From CAVDRM01 sp963611355 (GTDB lineage: Bacteria > Bacillota > Clostridia > Christensenellales > Aristaeellaceae), in contig CAVDRM010000007.1 of NCBI GenBank assembly GCA_963611355.1, positions 11,113 through 75,112 of the forward strand: a stretch of DNA of 64,000 nucleotides, read 5' to 3'. Every line of letters begins with the position of its first letter. The stretch's first letter is position 1. This document shows, piece after piece, positions 25,969 through 35,401 of the stretch. The position numbers and the translations under genes were made by a program. Under the pieces are notes generated by a model. It did not search any database. It was not told where the DNA came from and saw only the letters and a list, made by a program, of their open reading frames with translations.

Positions 25969-27190
25969 TGTCATTGTCATAGGCGGCGGTGCAGCCGGCA
26001 TGATGGCGGCGCTTTTTGCTGCCCGCGCCGGAAAAAATGTCGTCTTGCTGGAAAAAAACGAAAAGCTGGGGAAAAAGGTCTATATCACGGGCAAGGGGCG
26101 CTGCAATGTGACCAATGCCTGTGATATGGAGGAATTTCTGCGCAATGTGCCGCGCAATCCGCGCTTTCTGTTCAGTGCGCTGCATGCGCTTTCCAATCAG
26201 GACTTGATGTGCCTCTTGGAGAGCCTTGGCTGTCCCTTAAAAATTGAGCGCGGACAGCGCGTCTTTCCTGTCAGCGACCACGCCTCTGATGTGACCCGTG
26301 CGCTGGACAGCGGGCTACATGCGGCCGGATGCCGAGTTCTGCTGCACAGCACCGTTCGCAGCATTCTGGCACAGGGCGGCGCTGTTCAGGGCATAGAATT
26401 GGAAAACGGTGATGTATTCTCTGTGCCCAGTGTAATCGTCTGCACAGGCGGTGTTTCTTATCCCTCCACAGGCTCAACAGGCGACGGATACCGCTTCGCG
26501 GAAGCGTTAGGCCTTCAGGTAGAGTCTCCCCTGCCCTCTCTTGTCCCGTTTGAGACTTCGGACGATTGGCCGCGCCGGCTTCAGGGCTTAACGCTCAAAA
26601 ATGTCTCTCTTTCCTGCCGGAAAAGCGGAAAAATGCTGTATGACGAGCAAGGCGAGCTGTTGTTCACGCATTTCGGCATTTCAGGGCCGCTGGCAATCGA
26701 GATGAGCGGCCATATCGCCGGAATCCCGCCTGAAATGCTGGACGTCCGTCTTGATTTGAAACCGGCCTTGACCCGTGAGCAGCTTTCATCGAGGCTGCAG
26801 AGAGAATTCGCCGCCAACGGACGAAAGCAATTGAAAACCGTACTGCCCGCTCTGCTCCCGCAGCGTATGGCCGAGCAGTTTCCGGCACTCTGCGGCATCA
26901 GCGAAGAAAAATGCGTTTCGCAGCTTAATGCCGAGGAGCGCAGCAGCCTGATTGACCATCTGAAGGCGCTGAAAATCAGCATCAGCGCGGCTCGTCCGAT
27001 TGCCGAGGCCATCATCACCCGCGGCGGCGTGAGCGTGAAAGAGATAAACCCCAAAACAATGGAGTCAAAGCGCGTGAAGGGGCTGTATTTTGCGGGCGAG
27101 GTGCTGGATGTGGATGCCCACACCGGCGGCTTTAATTTGCAGATTGCTTTTTCCACCGGCGCTTTGGCCGGACAGAATGCGGCATCATAA
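25943..27190 (+). CDS. NAD(P)/FAD-dependent oxidoreductase, HI0933 (YhiN/BaiN) family
   Basis: 415 residues from the ATG at 25943; a GTG at 25937 is an alternative. The Rossmann FAD motif VIVIGGGAAGMMAALFAAR lies at the N-terminus, followed by GKKVYITGKGRCNVTN, which is diagnostic of the HI0933 family, and near the C-terminus FAGEVLDVDAHTGGFNLQ. Known members include flavin-dependent reductases of bile-acid intermediates (BaiN), but most are of unknown function. It is co-transcribed with the upstream RpiR gene, with overlapping ends. Confidence 0.93.
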   Translation: MSIGKTSLDVIVIGGGAAGMMAALFAARAGKNVVLLEKNEKLGKKVYITGKGRCNVTNACDMEEFLRNVPRNPRFLFSALHALSNQDLMCLLESLGCPLKIERGQRVFPVSDHASDVTRALDSGLHAAGCRVLLHSTVRSILAQGGAVQGIELENGDVFSVPSVIVCTGGVSYPSTGSTGDGYRFAEALGLQVESPLPSLVPFETSDDWPRRLQGLTLKNVSLSCRKSGKMLYDEQGELLFTHFGISGPLAIEMSGHIAGIPPEMLDVRLDLKPALTREQLSSRLQREFAANGRKQLKTVLPALLPQRMAEQFPALCGISEEKCVSQLNAEERSSLIDHLKALKISISAARPIAEAIITRGGVSVKEINPKTMESKRVKGLYFAGEVLDVDAHTGGFNLQIAFSTGALAGQNAAS

Positions 27191-27215
27191 ATACCGAGAG
27201 GAACGATTATTCGCC

Positions 27216-28154
27216 ATGCAGTTTATTGTCTTGGATTTGGAGTGGAATCAGCCACTTTCCTATGAAAGCAGCGCCTATAAAAGTGTCGGCGGCAAGCTGC
27301 TGTTTGAAATGATTCAAATCGGCGCGGTCAAGCTGAACGAGCGCTTGGAAATCATCGATTCTTTTAATCAGCTGATTCGTCCGACGCATTATGTTAAGCT
27401 CCATCCGCGTATTAAGCGCATTACGCAGATATCTCAGGACGATTTGGAAGATGCGCCGCAGTTTCCGGAGGCGTTTCAGCGGTTTTCCGCATGGTGCGGC
27501 AGCGATTATGCTTTGCTGACTTGGGGCTGCGATGATATTTCCGTGCTTGCACAAAACATCGGTTTTTTTGCCTGTAAGAATGAGCTGGTCAAGGTTTACG
27601 ATTTGCAGCAGATGTTCGGTGACATCATCGAGAATACAAAGGAACGCCAAAGCCTGAAGGCTGCGATGGAACACTATCAGATTGAGCCGAGCGAAGAAAA
27701 GGCGTTTCATAACGCAATGAACGATGCCTATTATACCGCGCTCGTGTTTTCACACTTTGCGAAGCCGGAACAGATACTGAACTATCCGTTAAAGGCTCGG
27801 CAGCTGCTGCACACGGATAAACGCAAGAAAATGCTGATCTCCGTTTTGCGTGCCGGAAAAAGCCTGCCCGAAATGCTGAGCGGACAGGCGGCGCTGAATC
27901 CTCCCTGCCCAATTTGCGGGAAAAAGCAGGAATTAGCCGCGGGATATGTCAAGCGATACGATACCTATACGGCGCTTGCGACGTGCCCTGACCACGGGCT
28001 GATGTTCGTAAAGCTCCGCTTCATCAAGAATGATGAAGGAAAAAGGATGATGGAGCGCTGTGTATCCTTGTCCGAGGAGCAAAACAGCGCCTATGTCCGC
28101 ACAAAGCTGCTGCAATGGGAAACAAAGCTGGCGCAGCAAAATCAGACAGAATGA
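27216..28154 (+). CDS. DEDDh 3'-5' exonuclease with C-terminal zinc ribbon
   Basis: 312 residues. The exonuclease domain covers about residues 1-185: FIVLDLEWNQP supplies the first Asp and Glu, TWGCDDISVLAQN the second Asp, and HNAMNDAYYTALV the His and final Asp. It resembles the KapD/RNase T group. The C-terminal part contains CPICGKK near residue 230 and CPDHG near 256, a CxxC...CxxH arrangement that looks like a zinc ribbon and is not part of the core family. There is no signal peptide. Likely substrates are RNA or DNA 3' ends. Confidence 0.85.
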   Translation: MQFIVLDLEWNQPLSYESSAYKSVGGKLLFEMIQIGAVKLNERLEIIDSFNQLIRPTHYVKLHPRIKRITQISQDDLEDAPQFPEAFQRFSAWCGSDYALLTWGCDDISVLAQNIGFFACKNELVKVYDLQQMFGDIIENTKERQSLKAAMEHYQIEPSEEKAFHNAMNDAYYTALVFSHFAKPEQILNYPLKARQLLHTDKRKKMLISVLRAGKSLPEMLSGQAALNPPCPICGKKQELAAGYVKRYDTYTALATCPDHGLMFVKLRFIKNDEGKRMMERCVSLSEEQNSAYVRTKLLQWETKLAQQNQTE

Positions 28155-28178
28155 GTATTGATAAAAGGAGGGCGTAAA

Positions 28179-29828
28179 ATGCCGCAGATTTCCATCCTTG
28201 AGCGCACAGAATTCTTTGAAAAAAATACGACTGTTTTAGAAGCGCTGCAGGCGCTTCAGCCGGAGCTTGTTCCGACCACACTGGGCTGCTTTTGCGGCGG
28301 CCTCTCCTTGGAGCTGACGCATCCGCTGACGCAGAACTGTACACTGTATCCGATTACCTATCAAAATGAGGAGGGACGCCGCATTTATGAGCGTTCCCTG
28401 CGTCTTGTGCTGCTCTTGGCCGTTCGGCGCGTCTTCCCGAATGCGCGTGTCCGCATCGAGCATTCCGTCGGCTATGGTATTTATGCCGTGCTGCTCGGAC
28501 ATGAAACGACAGAGGAAGAGGTTGAAAGCATCGAGGAGGAAATGCGCCGAATCGTTCAGGAGGATCTGCCCTTTCAAAAAGAACGCTGGACACGAACGCA
28601 AGCAATCGAATACTATAAGCAGGACGGTGAAACGGATAAGACGAGGCTGCTGGCCTATCGTCCCTATGATTTCTTCAATGTCTATCTTTGCGGCGGCATG
28701 GCAGAATACTTCTATGGCTCCATGCTCCCGTCCACGGGCTATATCAAGGCGTTTGCCTTAAAGCACCTTGCGCCCGGCTTCGGTGTTTTAACGCCTTCGC
28801 CTAAAGACCCCGACCATCCCGCGCCCTATGTCGAGCGCCCCAAACATTTACAGGCGTTTGCTCAATCCAACGAATGGTGTCGAATCCTGCATTGCACCAA
28901 CGCTGCAGATTTAAACGACCTCGTCAGCCGGAACAAGCTGCGGGACTTTATCCGCGTCAATGAAGCATTGCACGACAAGTCCATCGCTGAAATCGCCGCC
29001 GGCATACAAAAGCGCGGTGCGCGCGCTATTTTCATTGCCGGTCCGTCCTCATCGGGAAAAACGACCTTTGCCAATCGCCTGTGCATTCATCTGCGTGTGC
29101 TGGGTCTTTCCCCCGTGCTGATTTCACTGGATGATTTTTACCGCAACAAGGCGGACTTGCCGCTTGAAGAAAACGGCGAGCCGGATTTGGAGGCGCTTTC
29201 GGCGCTGGATGTGCCGCATTTCCGCCGCTGCATCAGCGCACTGCTGAACGGGCAGGAGGCGCAGATGCCGCGCTATGACTTTAAGGTGTGCAAGCGTTCC
29301 CCCGTGCCCGTCAAAATGCGTCTGAATGAATCGCAGCCTCTGGTTATTGAGGGCATTCACGGCTTAAATCCGGAACTGCATCAGGGCTTTCCGAAGGAGC
29401 TTCTCTGTACCATTTATATCAGCGAACTGACATGCCTGAATTTAGACAACCACAACCGCATCCGCACAACGGATGCCCGCTTGCTCCGCCGCATCGTTCG
29501 GGACTATCAGTTCAGAAATACGTCGCCGGATGAGACGATGAACATGTGGAACAGCGTTCGGCATGGGGAAGAAAAATGGATTTTCCCGCATCAGGAACAG
29601 GCGGATTTTGTGTTCAATTCCGCCCTGCATTACGAGCTGCCGGTGCTGAAAAACATTGCTTATCCTTTGCTTAATGAAATCACGCCGGACAACCCAAACT
29701 ATCTCATGTCGCGCCGCCTGATTAAAATCCTGCATTATCTTCTGCCCGCACCGGAGGACACTTTGCGGGAGATTCCGCCGCTGTCGATTTTGCGTGAATT
29801 TATCGGCGGCTGCACATTATATGAATAA
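28179..29828 (+). CDS. Nucleoside (uridine) kinase-like protein with ThrRS-like N-terminal domain
   Basis: 549 residues from the ATG at 28179, seven bases after AAAGGAGGG. The N-terminal half (about 1-200) resembles the TGS/second additional domain of threonyl-tRNA synthetase; the C-terminal half is a P-loop kinase with FIAGPSSSGKTTFANRL near residue 288, ISLDDFYRN, and IEGIHGLNPEL. This two-part architecture is known in Firmicutes and annotated as nucleoside kinase or uridine kinase. Its true substrate is uncertain. It follows the exonuclease by 24 bases, so a role in nucleotide salvage from RNA turnover is possible. Confidence 0.88.
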   Translation: MPQISILERTEFFEKNTTVLEALQALQPELVPTTLGCFCGGLSLELTHPLTQNCTLYPITYQNEEGRRIYERSLRLVLLLAVRRVFPNARVRIEHSVGYGIYAVLLGHETTEEEVESIEEEMRRIVQEDLPFQKERWTRTQAIEYYKQDGETDKTRLLAYRPYDFFNVYLCGGMAEYFYGSMLPSTGYIKAFALKHLAPGFGVLTPSPKDPDHPAPYVERPKHLQAFAQSNEWCRILHCTNAADLNDLVSRNKLRDFIRVNEALHDKSIAEIAAGIQKRGARAIFIAGPSSSGKTTFANRLCIHLRVLGLSPVLISLDDFYRNKADLPLEENGEPDLEALSALDVPHFRRCISALLNGQEAQMPRYDFKVCKRSPVPVKMRLNESQPLVIEGIHGLNPELHQGFPKELLCTIYISELTCLNLDNHNRIRTTDARLLRRIVRDYQFRNTSPDETMNMWNSVRHGEEKWIFPHQEQADFVFNSALHYELPVLKNIAYPLLNEITPDNPNYLMSRRLIKILHYLLPAPEDTLREIPPLSILREFIGGCTLYE

Positions 29829-29846
29829 TGAAAAAGTCGTGAAGCA

Positions 29847-30266
29847 TCACACATCCGTGACCCATTTCTGATTCGGCTTATCCGTGCGGAAATTCCGGTT
29901 CAGCAGATTCTGCGCGATTTTGCCCGCTTCACCCTTGCAGGAACGATACTTCTTCATTCGGACGCGGCAGACCAGCCCAAGTTCCTTTCATAAGCCGCTG
30001 GACTTCTGCCGGCAGCTCCTCCTCTATCTTCTTCGGCAGTTGCTTTGCCGGACGGCTCTTTCTGCCACGCCCTCTGTGTTTAACCGCCAGACCTTCAGGA
30101 GCTTTCGTCAGGTAGATTCATTCCCCGCTTTGGATAGGATCATGTCCATCAATTGCATAAATCCCGTCAGCCTCTGTATAATTCAGCCTTTCTTTGACAA
30201 CTGCCTCCACGCCTCTTTATGTTAGTTCTGGCTTATACTGTTTGTTTGGCCTTCCTTTTGGCATAG
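29847..30266 (-). pseudogene. Decayed IS3-family (IS150-like) transposase remnant, orfA plus orfB fragment
   Basis: Reading the minus strand from ATG at 30266 gives the OrfA start MPKGRPNKQYKPEL, then a TAA, then an OrfA body (VVKERLNYTEADG, DGHDPIQSGE), a TGA, and IYLTKAPEGLAV...EVQRL. It then jumps into OrfB: after a one-base frameshift it reads LVCRVRMKKYRSCKG and DKPNQKWVTDV, the stretch before the DDE catalytic domain. The internal OrfA-OrfB part and the whole catalytic C-terminus are deleted. It is a dead mobile-element scar; exact IS ends are not identifiable. Confidence 0.85.
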
Positions 30267-30279
30267 AAAACGAATGCTT

Positions 30280-30362
30280 ACAATAAGAGGATGCCCGACG
30301 GTTGTCTTATACGGATGCGTAATCCTAAGCGCCCCACGTCGTCCTTTGCACTCTTATTGTAA
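30280..30362. repeat. 12-bp inverted repeats beside the IS remnant
   Basis: TTACAATAAGAG (30280-30291) and CTCTTATTGTAA (30351-30362) are perfect inverted copies 59 bases apart, immediately upstream of the decayed orfA. They could be a miniature element's ends or part of the IS leader. No target-site duplication is evident. Confidence 0.55.
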
Positions 30363-30368
30363 TTGAAT

Positions 30369-30412
30369 AAGCACAAGCGTTCCATACCCGTCGGTATAGT
30401 TGGCTTGTGCTT
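30369..30412. repeat. Two-step hairpin between IS remnant and brnQ
   Basis: AAGCACAAGC (30369-30378) pairs with GCTTGTGCTT (30403-30412), with an inner ATACC/GGTAT stem and a CGTC loop. It lies about 90 bases past the brnQ stop and may act as its 3' end structure; there is no clear U-run. The remaining 30413-30502 holds nothing I recognise. Confidence 0.5.
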
Positions 30413-30502
30413 TGAGTGTACCAACAAAGCCCATTCCGTAGTGTTTTTTCTAACGAACAAATGGGATGCAGTTCAGACTGCCGACCCGCTTTTGCTTATC
30501 CT

Positions 30503-31864
30503 TTATACCGCTGATTTTGCCTTGTGCTTCTGTGTCTGCCAAACTATCAAGCCGATGATTAAACCGAGAGCGGCGGGACATACCCAGCCGAGCCCCAAAC
30601 GGTAAAGCGGCAGATACTGTTTTGCAACCACAATGACGCCGTCCATGCGCAGCCGGCTCACCAAGTCGGCGGGCAAGGAGTTGATAAAGTCCAGCAGGGC
30701 TGCTGCCAGCGTGAACCCTGTCACCCAGCCATAGACGGCGCGGTTATGCTCAAACAGTTTACCGCATAGAGACAAAAGAATCAAAGTGATGGCCAGCGGA
30801 TACAGGAACATCAGGACTGGAACGGAATAGGTGATGATGGCATCCAAGCCGAGGTTGGCAATAAGCAGAGCAGCCACGCACAGAATAATCGCCCACAGCC
30901 GATAGGACGGTCCTTTTTTGAACATTTGAGAAAAAGTTTCCGCGCAGCTCGTGATGAGACCGATGGCCGTCTTCAGACAGGCGAAGGTCACGATGCCCGC
31001 CAGAACCAAAGCGCCGGCCGTGCCGAAAAAGTGCTGCGCAATCAGCGCCAGTACCTCGCCGCCGTTGGAGCAGGTTTCATAGACAGCACGGCTCTGTGTG
31101 CCGACAATCGTGATGGCCAGATAAATCACGCCCATGCACAGGCAGCTTGAAATACCAGAGATGACCGTATTGCGTGCCACATCCCCCGGCTCTTTCACGC
31201 CATGCTGCCGAATAACATTGACGACAACAATACCGAACGCTAAACTGGCCAACGCGTCCATCGTGTTATACCCCTCCAAGAAGCCCGCAATAAAGGGCTG
31301 GGTGGCATACTCTCCCTGCGGCGCAACATCCGAAACGGAACCCATCGGAGAAATCAACGCACGAACGACCAAAATACCAAGCAGAACAAGGAAAATCGGG
31401 TTTAAAATGCGCCCTATCCATGTCATGATTCGGCCGGGATAAAGCGAAAAAATCAGCACCAAGGCGAAAAAGACCGTTGTGAAAACAGCCAGCGCCAACT
31501 GTGAGCTTTGGCCTCCCATAAGCGGGGTCACGCCGATGGTGAACGGAACGGTCGCGCAGCGGGGAATGGCGAAGAACGGTCCGATGGTCAAATACAGCAG
31601 ACAGGTGAAAAAATAGCTGTATTTTTTGCCGACCTGACTGCTGAGCGTCTGCAGACCGTCACTGCGGCTGATGCCCAACGCGGCCACACCCAAAAGCGGA
31701 AGACCGACACCCGTGACGAACATACCGATGGTGGCAATCCACGCATTCCATCCGGCAAGCTGCCCCATCTTCGCCGGAAAAATCAAATTTCCGGCACCAA
31801 AGAACATGCCAAACAGCATACTGGCGATGGAAACCGACTCATGCAGAGTCAAATTTTTCTTCAT
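30503..31864 (-). CDS. brnQ: Branched-chain amino acid transport system II carrier protein BrnQ
   Basis: 453 residues, full length. It is a sodium- or proton-coupled importer of Leu, Ile and Val, with about 12 membrane helices. Family signatures: SIASMLFGMFFGAGNLIFPA near residue 12, IGPFFAIPRCATVPF near residue 95, and FLEGYNTMDALASLAFG near residue 210. It stands alone with its own promoter at 31901-31929. Together with the two Liv cassettes this gives the organism several possible branched-chain amino acid routes. Confidence 0.96.
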   Translation of the reverse strand: MKKNLTLHESVSIASMLFGMFFGAGNLIFPAKMGQLAGWNAWIATIGMFVTGVGLPLLGVAALGISRSDGLQTLSSQVGKKYSYFFTCLLYLTIGPFFAIPRCATVPFTIGVTPLMGGQSSQLALAVFTTVFFALVLIFSLYPGRIMTWIGRILNPIFLVLLGILVVRALISPMGSVSDVAPQGEYATQPFIAGFLEGYNTMDALASLAFGIVVVNVIRQHGVKEPGDVARNTVISGISSCLCMGVIYLAITIVGTQSRAVYETCSNGGEVLALIAQHFFGTAGALVLAGIVTFACLKTAIGLITSCAETFSQMFKKGPSYRLWAIILCVAALLIANLGLDAIITYSVPVLMFLYPLAITLILLSLCGKLFEHNRAVYGWVTGFTLAAALLDFINSLPADLVSRLRMDGVIVVAKQYLPLYRLGLGWVCPAALGLIIGLIVWQTQKHKAKSAV

Positions 31865-31900
31865 AGCCGCCCCTCCCCGGTTAAAATGATAATTACATAT

Positions 31901-31929
31901 ACTCTATCAAAAGCTGTTCTTTGCGTCAA
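31901..31929 (-). promoter_or_regulatory. Promoter of brnQ
   Basis: Minus strand TTGACG (31924-31929), 17-base spacer, TAGAGT (31901-31906). Confidence 0.55.
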
Positions 31930-32033
31930 GCCTTTTGCGGATATAAAATCAGATGCCACTTGGTCTGTAAGGCTAAAACAATCAGAAGATTCAAGCCTTT
32001 CACATACATAACGCCCTTTGTTTTTTTTATGTT

Positions 32034-33620
32034 TTATGGCACAGACTGTTTGCCCTTTAATGTTTCGCAAATGCCGCGCATCGCATTAGCCGTCTTGTCG
32101 TAGCTGCTGACGGCGCACGGAACAAAAGGAACGAGCTTCAAAATGTACGGTGCATCCATACAGACCACGCAGAGCCTTTCGTTGATTGCGTATATTTTTC
32201 GGAGCGCTTCGAGCATTTCCAAACATTCCGTCTTGCTTGTTATGCCGACAACAATCGCAGAAGCAAAAGCAATGTTGTCCTTCATGGTTTCAATATCCGG
32301 CACAGACTGATATTCAAAAGCTTCGCCGTCCAGCAGTCCTGCGGCCATCGGCGCGAAGCCGTCCGTTAACTTATCGCCTTCCTCCACGCCGAGACGCGCA
32401 TGGGAAACGCGGGAAAGGAATAGAGCGTGTTGAGGTATCGGCAGCAGATGCTTCGTGTCCCGATGCACTGTCACGCACATTTTCGACAATGCCCGTGCAA
32501 ATGCCTCGTGTGCCCGCCAATCGCGCCTCAGCACCTGTTCAGACGGATGCATATCCCCCATCGCAAGCTTAAATGCAATCACACGGCGGGCAGCCTCGTC
32601 CACCCGCGTTAATGGCAGTTCACCGCTCCGAACAGCCTCTAAAAGCGCCTTCACGCAAGGTGTCTGCAGATCCTCGCCGTCAGGGGCTGCATTGTCGCCG
32701 CCGTTACCGATAATCAGCAAATCACAGCCCGCTTTTGCCGCCAATACAGCGCCTCTCGGCGCACCGTAGCGGTCGGCAATCGCCAGCATTTGCAGGCCGT
32801 CGCTGATGATCAGCCCTTCAAACTCAAGCTCTTTCCGTAGCATCCCCTGAATAACAGGTGCACTTAACGAAGCAGGACAGCCATCCGGGTCTAACGCGGG
32901 ATAATAAATATGCGTAATCATGACGGCGCGTAGCCCCTGACGGATGGGCTCACGAAAGGCCGCAACCAATTCGTTGACGATGACCTCACGCGGGATGTCC
33001 TGCGTCACAAAGTCAAAATGTGTATCCTGCCGCGCATAGCCCTCGCCCGGAAAATGCTTCCCGCAGTCAATGATGCCGGCTTCCCGCAGCCCCTTGGCAA
33101 AAGCGCCGCCGTACAGCGCCGTTTCCTGCCATGTTTCGCCGTAGCTTCTGCGGCCGACAACGGGGTCATCATTGCTGACATTAATATCCAAAACAGGCGC
33201 ACAGTCAAAATAAATGCCCAGCTCACGCATTTCATTGCCCATCATATGACCGACAAGATAGGCATTTTCCGGGTCGCCTGTCGCGCCGACAGCCATTGCG
33301 CAGGGGAAAACCGTCGCCCCGCGGCGAAGACGTGTAACGCTTCCGCCCTCCTGGTCAATGGCAAGAATGGCCTGAACGCCGGCATTGCGCGTGACCTCGT
33401 CCTGAATTTCATGATTCAGCCGAACAATCTGCTCTCGGTCAACGCAGTTTTTTCCGAACAGAATGATATTACCAATGCAGTTTTTCTGTAAAAAAGCGCG
33501 TGTACGGTCATCCATTTCAGTCACTTCGATGCTTGCCATTAACATCTGCCCAATTTTCTGCTCCGGCGTCATCCGGCTCAATATCTGCTCTGCCCGCTCA
33601 AACGGTAAATGAAAATGCAT
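32034..33620 (-). CDS. Glycoside hydrolase family 3 protein (beta-N-acetylhexosaminidase/NagZ-like)
   Basis: 528 residues, no signal peptide, so intracellular. The GH3 N-terminal barrel is clear: MTPEQKIGQMLMASI, ILAIDQEGGSVTRLRRG, the KHFPGEG...DTH pair near residue 190 (His/Asp acid-base dyad typical of GH3 hexosaminidases) and the nucleophile Asp in IISDGLQMLAI near residue 275. A smaller C-terminal domain follows. The KHFPGHG-type loop favours N-acetylglucosaminidase activity in muropeptide recycling, although the H is E here (PGEG), which may alter specificity. Confidence 0.9.
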   Translation of the reverse strand: MHFHLPFERAEQILSRMTPEQKIGQMLMASIEVTEMDDRTRAFLQKNCIGNIILFGKNCVDREQIVRLNHEIQDEVTRNAGVQAILAIDQEGGSVTRLRRGATVFPCAMAVGATGDPENAYLVGHMMGNEMRELGIYFDCAPVLDINVSNDDPVVGRRSYGETWQETALYGGAFAKGLREAGIIDCGKHFPGEGYARQDTHFDFVTQDIPREVIVNELVAAFREPIRQGLRAVMITHIYYPALDPDGCPASLSAPVIQGMLRKELEFEGLIISDGLQMLAIADRYGAPRGAVLAAKAGCDLLIIGNGGDNAAPDGEDLQTPCVKALLEAVRSGELPLTRVDEAARRVIAFKLAMGDMHPSEQVLRRDWRAHEAFARALSKMCVTVHRDTKHLLPIPQHALFLSRVSHARLGVEEGDKLTDGFAPMAAGLLDGEAFEYQSVPDIETMKDNIAFASAIVVGITSKTECLEMLEALRKIYAINERLCVVCMDAPYILKLVPFVPCAVSSYDKTANAMRGICETLKGKQSVP

Positions 33621-33676
33621 CCTTCTTCACCTCATATTTATGGTGGTAGCAAAACGGTCTTTCTTTTATTATTGTC

Positions 33677-33705
33677 AGCGTATCATTTTCTTTTGAAAAT
33701 GTCAA
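33677..33705 (-). promoter_or_regulatory. Promoter of the GH3 gene
   Basis: Minus strand TTGACA (33700-33705), 17-base spacer, TACGCT (33677-33682). The rest of 33621-33944 is AT-rich leader for the two divergent genes; I cannot place the aspartate-aminotransferase promoter with confidence. Confidence 0.65.
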
Positions 33706-33944
33706 GGATATTATGACCAAGTGTGTATTCCTTCATTGTAGAAAAACGTAAAAAATAAGGACTGCGGAAACAAATGCTTTTTTATGCATCGAAGCATCTG
33801 AAGACTTGATTTTGCAAGTTGGTTATCAAAAAAATGCAAATTTAAAAAATTTTTTATAAAAAAAGAAGGAATTCCGAATTTTAGGAAGAATAAAATATTC
33901 GTATTTGAAATTTCGGCGTTTGCCATGTTCGGAGGGTAACCATT

Positions 33945-35162
33945 ATGCCGCTCACCTTGTCTTCTGCCTGTCAAGCCATTGCCCCGTCCATCACACTGAA
34001 GCTGAATGCCATGGTCGCCGATATGCGGGCCAAGGGAGATGATGTGGTGGCGCTCGGCGCCGGCGAACCGGATTTTGACACGCCCGTGCACATCCGTCAG
34101 GCCGGTATCCGTGCCATCGAAGAGGGAAAAACGCGCTATACGGCTGCCAATGGTATTCCTCAGCTGCGTCAGGCCGTTGCCGACTATCTGTTTCGCGAAA
34201 AGGGGCTGCATTATACCAAAGAAGAGGTCATCATCGGCAACGGCGCCAAGCAGGTCATTTTAGGCTGCTTACAAGCCGTTCTGAATCCCGGTGACGAGGT
34301 TATTCTTCCCGCTCCATGCTGGGTCAGTTACCCCGAAATGGTCGGTATGGCGGGCGGCAAAGCTGTGTGGGTCTATGCGACCGAGGAAAATGGCTTTATT
34401 CCGACGCGGGAGCAGCTGGAAACGGCCATCACGCCCAAAACAAAGGCGCTGATTTTAAACACACCCAGCAACCCCACCGGGGCTGTTTGGTCGCGGGAAC
34501 AGCTCCAAATGCTGGCGGACTTGGCCGTTAAGTACGGTTTTTATATACTGAGCGATGAAATTTATGAAAAGCTCGTCTATGATGAGGCCAAGCACGTCTC
34601 CATTGCCACGCTCGGTGAAGACATCTTCGGACAAACCATCCTAATCAGCGGTTTCAGCAAGGCGTATGCCATGACCGGCTGGCGTCTCGGTTATGCAGCT
34701 GGTCCTCGTGCGGTCATCAGCGCCATGAGCGCATTCCAGAGCCACGCCACGGGCAACCCGAATTCTATCGCACAATATGCGGGCTTGGCCGCGCTTACGG
34801 GTGATCAGTCCTGTATCGATGATATGGTCAATGCTTTTGCCCGCCGCCGCAAGCTGATTCTTTCCTGCATCCGCAAGCTGCCGCTCGTTTCCTGCTTTGT
34901 TCCGAACGGCGCGTTTTATGTGCTGCTGGATGTTCGAAAGGTGCTGGGACTTACCTATAATGGTCATGTTTTGAAAGACAGTTTTGACTTTGCACAGGCG
35001 CTGCTCGAAAATGCACAGGTTGCCGTCGTCCCCTGCGAAGCGTTCGGCGCACCGGGCTATTGCCGCCTGTCCTACGCCGTTTCCGATGAGCGCATTCTGG
35101 AAGCCATGCGCCGCATCGGTGCGTTTCTTGACCGGCTTGCCGCGCTTTCCAAAGGTGCATAA
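33945..35162 (+). CDS. PLP-dependent aspartate-type aminotransferase
   Basis: 405 residues of the subgroup Ib aspartate aminotransferase family. It has LGAGEPDFDTPVHI near residue 36, NGAKQVI, PAPCWVSYPEM, NTPSNPTGAVW near 170, and the PLP lysine in ISGFSKAYAMTGWRLGYAAGP near 240. It interconverts aspartate and glutamate with their 2-oxo acids, linking nitrogen flow to central metabolism. It differs from the aminotransferase at 3046-4221, sharing only the fold motifs. A stem-loop at 35193-35230 follows. Confidence 0.94.
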   Translation: MPLTLSSACQAIAPSITLKLNAMVADMRAKGDDVVALGAGEPDFDTPVHIRQAGIRAIEEGKTRYTAANGIPQLRQAVADYLFREKGLHYTKEEVIIGNGAKQVILGCLQAVLNPGDEVILPAPCWVSYPEMVGMAGGKAVWVYATEENGFIPTREQLETAITPKTKALILNTPSNPTGAVWSREQLQMLADLAVKYGFYILSDEIYEKLVYDEAKHVSIATLGEDIFGQTILISGFSKAYAMTGWRLGYAAGPRAVISAMSAFQSHATGNPNSIAQYAGLAALTGDQSCIDDMVNAFARRRKLILSCIRKLPLVSCFVPNGAFYVLLDVRKVLGLTYNGHVLKDSFDFAQALLENAQVAVVPCEAFGAPGYCRLSYAVSDERILEAMRRIGAFLDRLAALSKGA

Positions 35163-35192
35163 CAGCAATACAGCAAGCAGCGGTTATATAAA

Positions 35193-35230
35193 AAGCTGTC
35201 TCGCGGCAAACCGCCGTGATGAGACAGCTT
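35193..35230. terminator. Bidirectional terminator-like stem-loop after the aminotransferase
   Basis: AAGCTGTCTC (35193-35202) pairs with GAGACAGCTT (35221-35230), enclosing a second GCGG/CCGC stem. On the plus strand CTTTC follows; on the minus strand TTTTTATA follows, so it can stop transcription from both sides. The stretch 35231-35401 holds nothing recognisable. Confidence 0.6.
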
Positions 35231-35401
35231 CTTTCATTGTTGCATCACCGCACAATTCAATGGCAACGCTCAATATGTCTTTATGCCATTCGCTTCTTGC
35301 AAAAGGCTCAACTTTCAGCAAGTAAACCTTCAATTTTTGCGTTTTGCATCCGGCAAAAAAATCACCATTTATCGTGCCCCTTATTGGTGCTGTGCTGCTT
35401 A

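Noticed and set aside
29884..30225. 113-codon plus-strand open frame
   Set aside because: The minus strand here is a clear IS3-family OrfA/OrfB remnant.
30280..30362. Inverted repeats as true IS3 terminal repeats
   Set aside because: Both copies lie on the same side of the transposase remnant, and IS3-type TG...CA ends are not seen.
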